From Acanthamoeba sp. SK_2022b (taxonomy: Eukaryota > Discosea > Longamoebia > Acanthamoebidae), in contig JANDJZ010000341.1 of NCBI GenBank assembly GCA_027943245.1, positions 1 to 10,093 on the forward strand: 10,093 nucleotides of DNA. Direction: 5' to 3'. How positions within the stretch are numbered: position 1 is the first letter of the stretch; each line of letters opens with the position of its first letter. The notes beneath the pieces are model-generated. The model saw only the letters and a program-made list of their open reading frames with translations. It was not told the DNA's origin and did no database searches. A program made the position numbers and the translations under genes. Below are positions 7,022 to 10,093 of this stretch, piece by piece.

Positions 7022-7610
7022 GGCTACTACCTACAGGTACCTGGGCGAAAGATAAGCTGACGAATGTATAGAGCAACTGGAACACAGCAGACCTGCCAGA
7101 AGCACCGTCACGGCCGCCACCGTGGCCTTAGACGAAGAAGAGGAGAAGAAGAAATGACCAACTTGTGGCGTTCCTCCATAAATTGCCTGCGATGCGGAAT
7201 TTTCGTTTCCGCGGTGCTGCCTCGGCCACCACTCGCAGGCCGCCGTCACCAACCCCCAGCGAGACGTGCGTCCACCTCTTTCTTGGGTCCGCCGTTCAAA
7301 AGATGGAACAAGTACTTTTTGTTTCCATGCTGCACATAGGCGGGAGATGCCACCACGCGCTTGTTGGTGTTGTTCACGCATCAGTGACACGGAAAACGTC
7401 TTTGCAGTTTGCCGCCGCATGGTGGAGGACGCGTCGACCTTACTTAAATAAGTTTGAAGAAAATAGGAAGAAGTATTAAGGAGGCGCAATCCGCGTTTAT
7501 GCCCTTCAACACTATCGGCGATAGGTAATCAACAAGGGATATAAAAGCGCTCGCTTACAGACAACATCACTCTCTCTTCCTCCGCACCCTTACAACCACT
7601 CACCAAGGCC
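7022..7610. other. Divergent intergenic promoter region (BTB gene / NmrA-like gene)
   Basis: The 589 bp between two start codons on opposite strands must hold both promoters. The + side has a clear TATA box near 7540. For the minus side I find no TATA box; a CAG acceptor-like site near 7040 leaves room for an intron in the BTB 5' UTR. A minus-strand ATG frame at 7420-7031 (129 codons) also lies here and is discussed as a finding. Confidence 0.6.
7540..7546 (+). promoter_or_regulatory. TATA box (TATAAAA) of the NmrA-like gene
   Basis: TATAAAA followed by GCG lies 65 bp upstream of the ATG at 7611. Transcription would be expected to start about 30 bp downstream, near the ACAGACAACATCAC stretch at 7557-7570. 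That leaves a 5' UTR of roughly 40 nt, rich in CT, before the start context CAAGGCCATG. Confidence 0.8.
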
Positions 7611-8957
7611 ATGTCTGAGATCAAGCCTCTCATCACGGTAGTCGGGTACCACACATTCATACTGTCGAGATCTCTTACGTTCGGACCTAACCGGACCAAC
7701 AGAGCGACTGGCCGTCAGGGCGGAAGCGTGGTGGACGCGCTATTGCGCAGCGGCAGGTGGCGGTTGCGCGGTCTCTCCCGTAACATTGAGTCACCCGCCG
7801 CCCGAGAGCTCACGTCCAAGGGCGTGGAGATGGTGCAGTGTCATGTCAGCAACGATCCCGACAAGCTCATTGAAGCGTTCAAGGTAAGTGGTGAACCCAT
7901 GAATGCAGTACCAGCACATTGTTTGTTTGACTGGTCACATCAGGGGTCATACGGCGTGTTTGCCATGACAAACTTTTGGGACCCAGAGCTCAACCAGGAT
8001 TCACAGCTGGAACAGCAGCAGGGCCGCGCCATGTCCGATGCTGCCGCCAAGGCTGGAGTTCACCATTACATCTGGAGGTGATATCCCTTTGCTTTTTGGG
8101 AGGGATCCCGCACTTTGGTTGACATTTTTGTTGTACAAGTGGTCTGCAAGATGTGGATACGGCAACTGGTGGCGCCTTGAATCTGTCGCACTATTCAGGC
8201 AAGTATCAGGTAGAGCATTACATCCGAACCCACCACAAGGAGTCCTTCCCTGTGATATCGTTTGGTACGCCAGACAGCATATGCAAATTGGTAGTTTTCA
8301 GTTATTCATCTGGGATGAGTGTAGTGTATGTGGGCTTCTACTTCCAGAACGTGACTACCTTCTTCCAGCCTACCATCGAAGCTGACGGTGCTGTAGTGTT
8401 CCGACAACCTCTGTACAAGACCACCACACTTCCTCTCTTTGATGTAAATGACACTGGCAATGTGGTGGCCGCCATCTTCAGCAAGGTACATGTGCTCGTC
8501 AAACTTCGCCTACTCATTCATGCAACTAAATTGCAGTGGTGCTGGTCTTGCAGCCACAAACATACAACGGAGAGTCAGTGCCCATCGTGGCACAGAACCT
8601 CACAGTAACTCAGATGTGCGAAGCCATCTCCAAAGGTAAGTTCCGACTGCAGCACATGTGTGATGACATGGCTCACTTCAAGTGCGTGTGGTGAACAGTT
8701 AAGGGACGCACGGCGCGACATGAACCACAGGACCTTGCTGAGTGGGCCCAAGACCTTCCCAAGGAGACGGTTGACAACATGCAATGGTACAATGACTACG
8801 CGCCAATCCATGAAGCCAGGTATGCCTTCCCACTGCTCATGCACACTTGGTAGCTGAACCTCACCTCCACAGACACTCTGAGATTACCGCCAAGGTGTGT
8901 CCTGCCATGAAGACCTTTGAGATGTGGCTCTCTGAGTCTAGCTGGTTGACCAAATAA
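7611..8957 (+). CDS. NmrA-like NAD(P)-binding Rossmann-fold protein (atypical SDR), 307 aa, eight exons
   Basis: Exons: 7611-7645, 7703-7883, 7944-8077, 8140-8264, 8325-8485, 8554-8635, 8699-8819, 8873-8957. They sum to 924 nt, or 308 codons with the TAA. Introns are 57, 60, 62, 60, 68, 63 and 53 nt. Joining exons 1 and 2 builds the dinucleotide-binding loop GATGRQGG (residues 12-19). An Arg-rich strand follows (RLRGLSRN), typical of NADP-type binding. Next come YGVFAMTNFW, HHYIWSGL, the YFQN motif after the substrate loop, and a TFEMWL C terminus usual in the family. NmrA-like proteins (fungal NmrA, human NMRAL1/HSCARG, about 300 aa) sense NAD(P) balance and regulate partners; most lack the catalytic Tyr-x-x-x-Lys. 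Here SGKYQVEHY sits where YxxxK would be, so enzymatic activity is doubtful. Likely cytosolic. Complete and apparently functional. Confidence 0.96.
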
Positions 8958-8961
8958 TAAA
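8956..8961 (+). promoter_or_regulatory. AATAAA poly(A) hexamer at the NmrA-like stop codon
   Basis: The stop codon TAA (8955-8957) runs into TAATAAAATG, so AATAAA begins inside the stop. As in the BTB gene this predicts a very short 3' UTR. Other candidate signals further right are weaker. Confidence 0.5.
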
Positions 8962-9726
8962 ATGACAACTTGGCGTCATCCTCCTTGGATTGGTAGAGAA
9001 GCGAATCCCAACATAATCAACACAGTAGAGTGTGCTTTTTCTTACTGTTGGTCATTCTCTGAGTTTTACCAGCATATTCTTTCATTAAGACTTTGTACAT
9101 ATAACACAGCTTGGGATTGATCTTGGTATCAGAACTAAGCCACAGTGAACCACTGTATGACCTTCTGGGTGTCAATCTGCATGTCCCTGACAACTACCAG
9201 CCAATCAGCTGCACTGATGCATTGAGAATTATGTGACAAGAAAGGAACCCACAACACATGCACATACAGCATGGTGAGTGTACTGTTTCCCTCTATCAAT
9301 ATTGAAAAGTAGGGGGCATGTTTGGTACACATTGCTCATGCACCATGTATAGTTGTATCTGGTTTTTGAGCATGGGATGTTGATGGCATTTATGCTTGAT
9401 GTTCAGCCTGACTGCATTGTCCCTGGGCTTGTGTCACCAAGGTCATGATGAAAGATGAATAAAGCATTGCTTCCATAGCACGTGTGGTGAAGGAATTGCA
9501 GGAGGTGCAAAACCTTGGTGCACTGCCTATTGCAAAGCATGCAGGCAATAGAGAGAGGGGAAGATGAAAGCAACTGGGGTACTCTTTACTCATTGTTGCC
9601 CCAGTTTGATGGGACCCACACAGCTACCTCGCCAGCGAAGCAGAAACGCGCCACAGAAAAATAGGAAAGAAAAAAGTTTTCCTTTTGCACAAGGCGAAGA
9701 GGCAAGGATTGAGGAGCGGGCTCAAG
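8958..9726. other. Intergenic region
   Basis: About 770 bp of lower GC content. Frames here are short and start without ATG or lack family character. An AATAAAG at about 9458-9464 on the + strand could be a late poly(A) signal. I found no tRNA, no repeat array and no TATA box before the gene at 9727. Confidence 0.6.
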
Positions 9727-10093
9727 ATGGAGGTGCAACAGCCAGAGCACGAATCAACGCTTGAAGCAAGTCTAGATTTCGCTGCTACGACAGCGCAGAG
9801 ATTGAAGCGTCAAAAGACCCCCAAAGATGTACAGCGAGCCATGAGCCTCCTCTTTTCATGCCCTTCTTACCGTACGTCCCTTTTCTTCCCTTGTCCTCTC
9901 CTCCTTTTCATAAGCCCCATTTATTTGTCTATTAAGCCATTTTATTTTATTTTATTTTTCATTTTTTAAAATCTGTCTACGCGGTAGAGCCGGGAACGAG
10001 CAATGAAGAAGAGAGCCAGGAGGCAGAAGGCGACGATGGCGACGACGAGGAGTATCACACGCTTGAGCTCGAAGCCATGGAATGGACCGCCCT
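9727..10093 (+). CDS. 5' part of an unrecognised gene with acidic region (runs off the right edge)
   Basis: Exon 1 is 9727-9871 from the first ATG in its frame; the GT donor at 9872 (GTACGT) is good. The intron 9872-9987 is 116 nt, strongly T/C-rich, and ends TAG. Splicing is phase 1 (C plus AG gives Gln), and exon 2 stays open from 9988 to the end of the window. Reading exon 1 on instead gives a hydrophobic Phe/Ile-rich run and then a stop, which supports splicing. The protein begins with a polar helix-like part (ESTLEASLDFAATTAQRL), then a basic RLKRQKTPKD patch, then after the splice an acidic Glu/Asp-rich run (about residues 51-70). I do not recognise a family; acidic-basic N termini of this kind are common in nuclear proteins, but that is a guess. 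Confidence 0.65.

Noticed and set aside
7154..7339. + strand ORF in the divergent promoter region
   Set aside because: Short, Pro/Arg-rich, no family character, and upstream of the NmrA-like gene's TATA box.
9390..9593. Minus-strand ORF in the right intergenic region
   Set aside because: Cys/Ser/Ala-rich, starts without good context, no motif; probably chance.

Overview
The window is eukaryotic nuclear DNA. It is GC-rich in its genes and dense in short GT-AG introns, with AATAAA signals, a TATAAAA box and many microsatellites. There are no bacterial-style operons, tRNAs, rRNAs, CRISPR arrays or clear transposons. A free-living amoebozoan such as Acanthamoeba fits best: high-GC exons, many short introns, AMN1-type LRR and KCTD-type BTB proteins, and a TATAAAA core promoter. 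This placement is inference from style, not a database match.

Layout. (1) 1-395: a low-complexity-free left edge with one weak + strand frame open from base 1, and on the - strand an in-frame extension beyond the LRR stop codon. (2) About 6001 (or 6108) down to 396, - strand: one very intron-rich gene of about 21 exons, coding for roughly 1,000 residues of leucine-rich repeats of the AMN1/F-box-LRR style. I rebuilt the exons by following LRR spacing and reading phase across GT..AG boundaries. Nearly all junctions keep frame; four are uncertain. Its introns hold most of the window's microsatellites. (3) 6109-6460: intergenic, with a perfect 12-bp-arm palindrome. (4) 7021-6461, - strand: a complete single-exon BTB/T1 (KCTD-like) gene. 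(5) 7022-7610: a shared divergent promoter region with a TATA box for the next gene. (6) 7611-8957, + strand: a complete eight-exon NmrA-like NAD(P)-binding protein of 307 residues. All seven introns are 53-68 nt and keep phase exactly. (7) 8958-9726: intergenic, nothing convincing. (8) 9727-right edge, + strand: the start of an unrecognised gene with an acidic stretch.

The genes do not form an evident pathway. BTB/KCTD and LRR proteins both often act as substrate adaptors for cullin E3 ligases, so their neighbouring positions are suggestive, but I see no F-box or catalytic domain. I did not find a convincing new biological system. The points most worth a second look are the architecture of the LRR gene (repeat-filled introns, repeat tracts running directly into splice acceptors, a duplicated acceptor, an intronic 14-bp hairpin, an apparent non-canonical intron, an open frame past the stop) and the perfect palindrome upstream of it.
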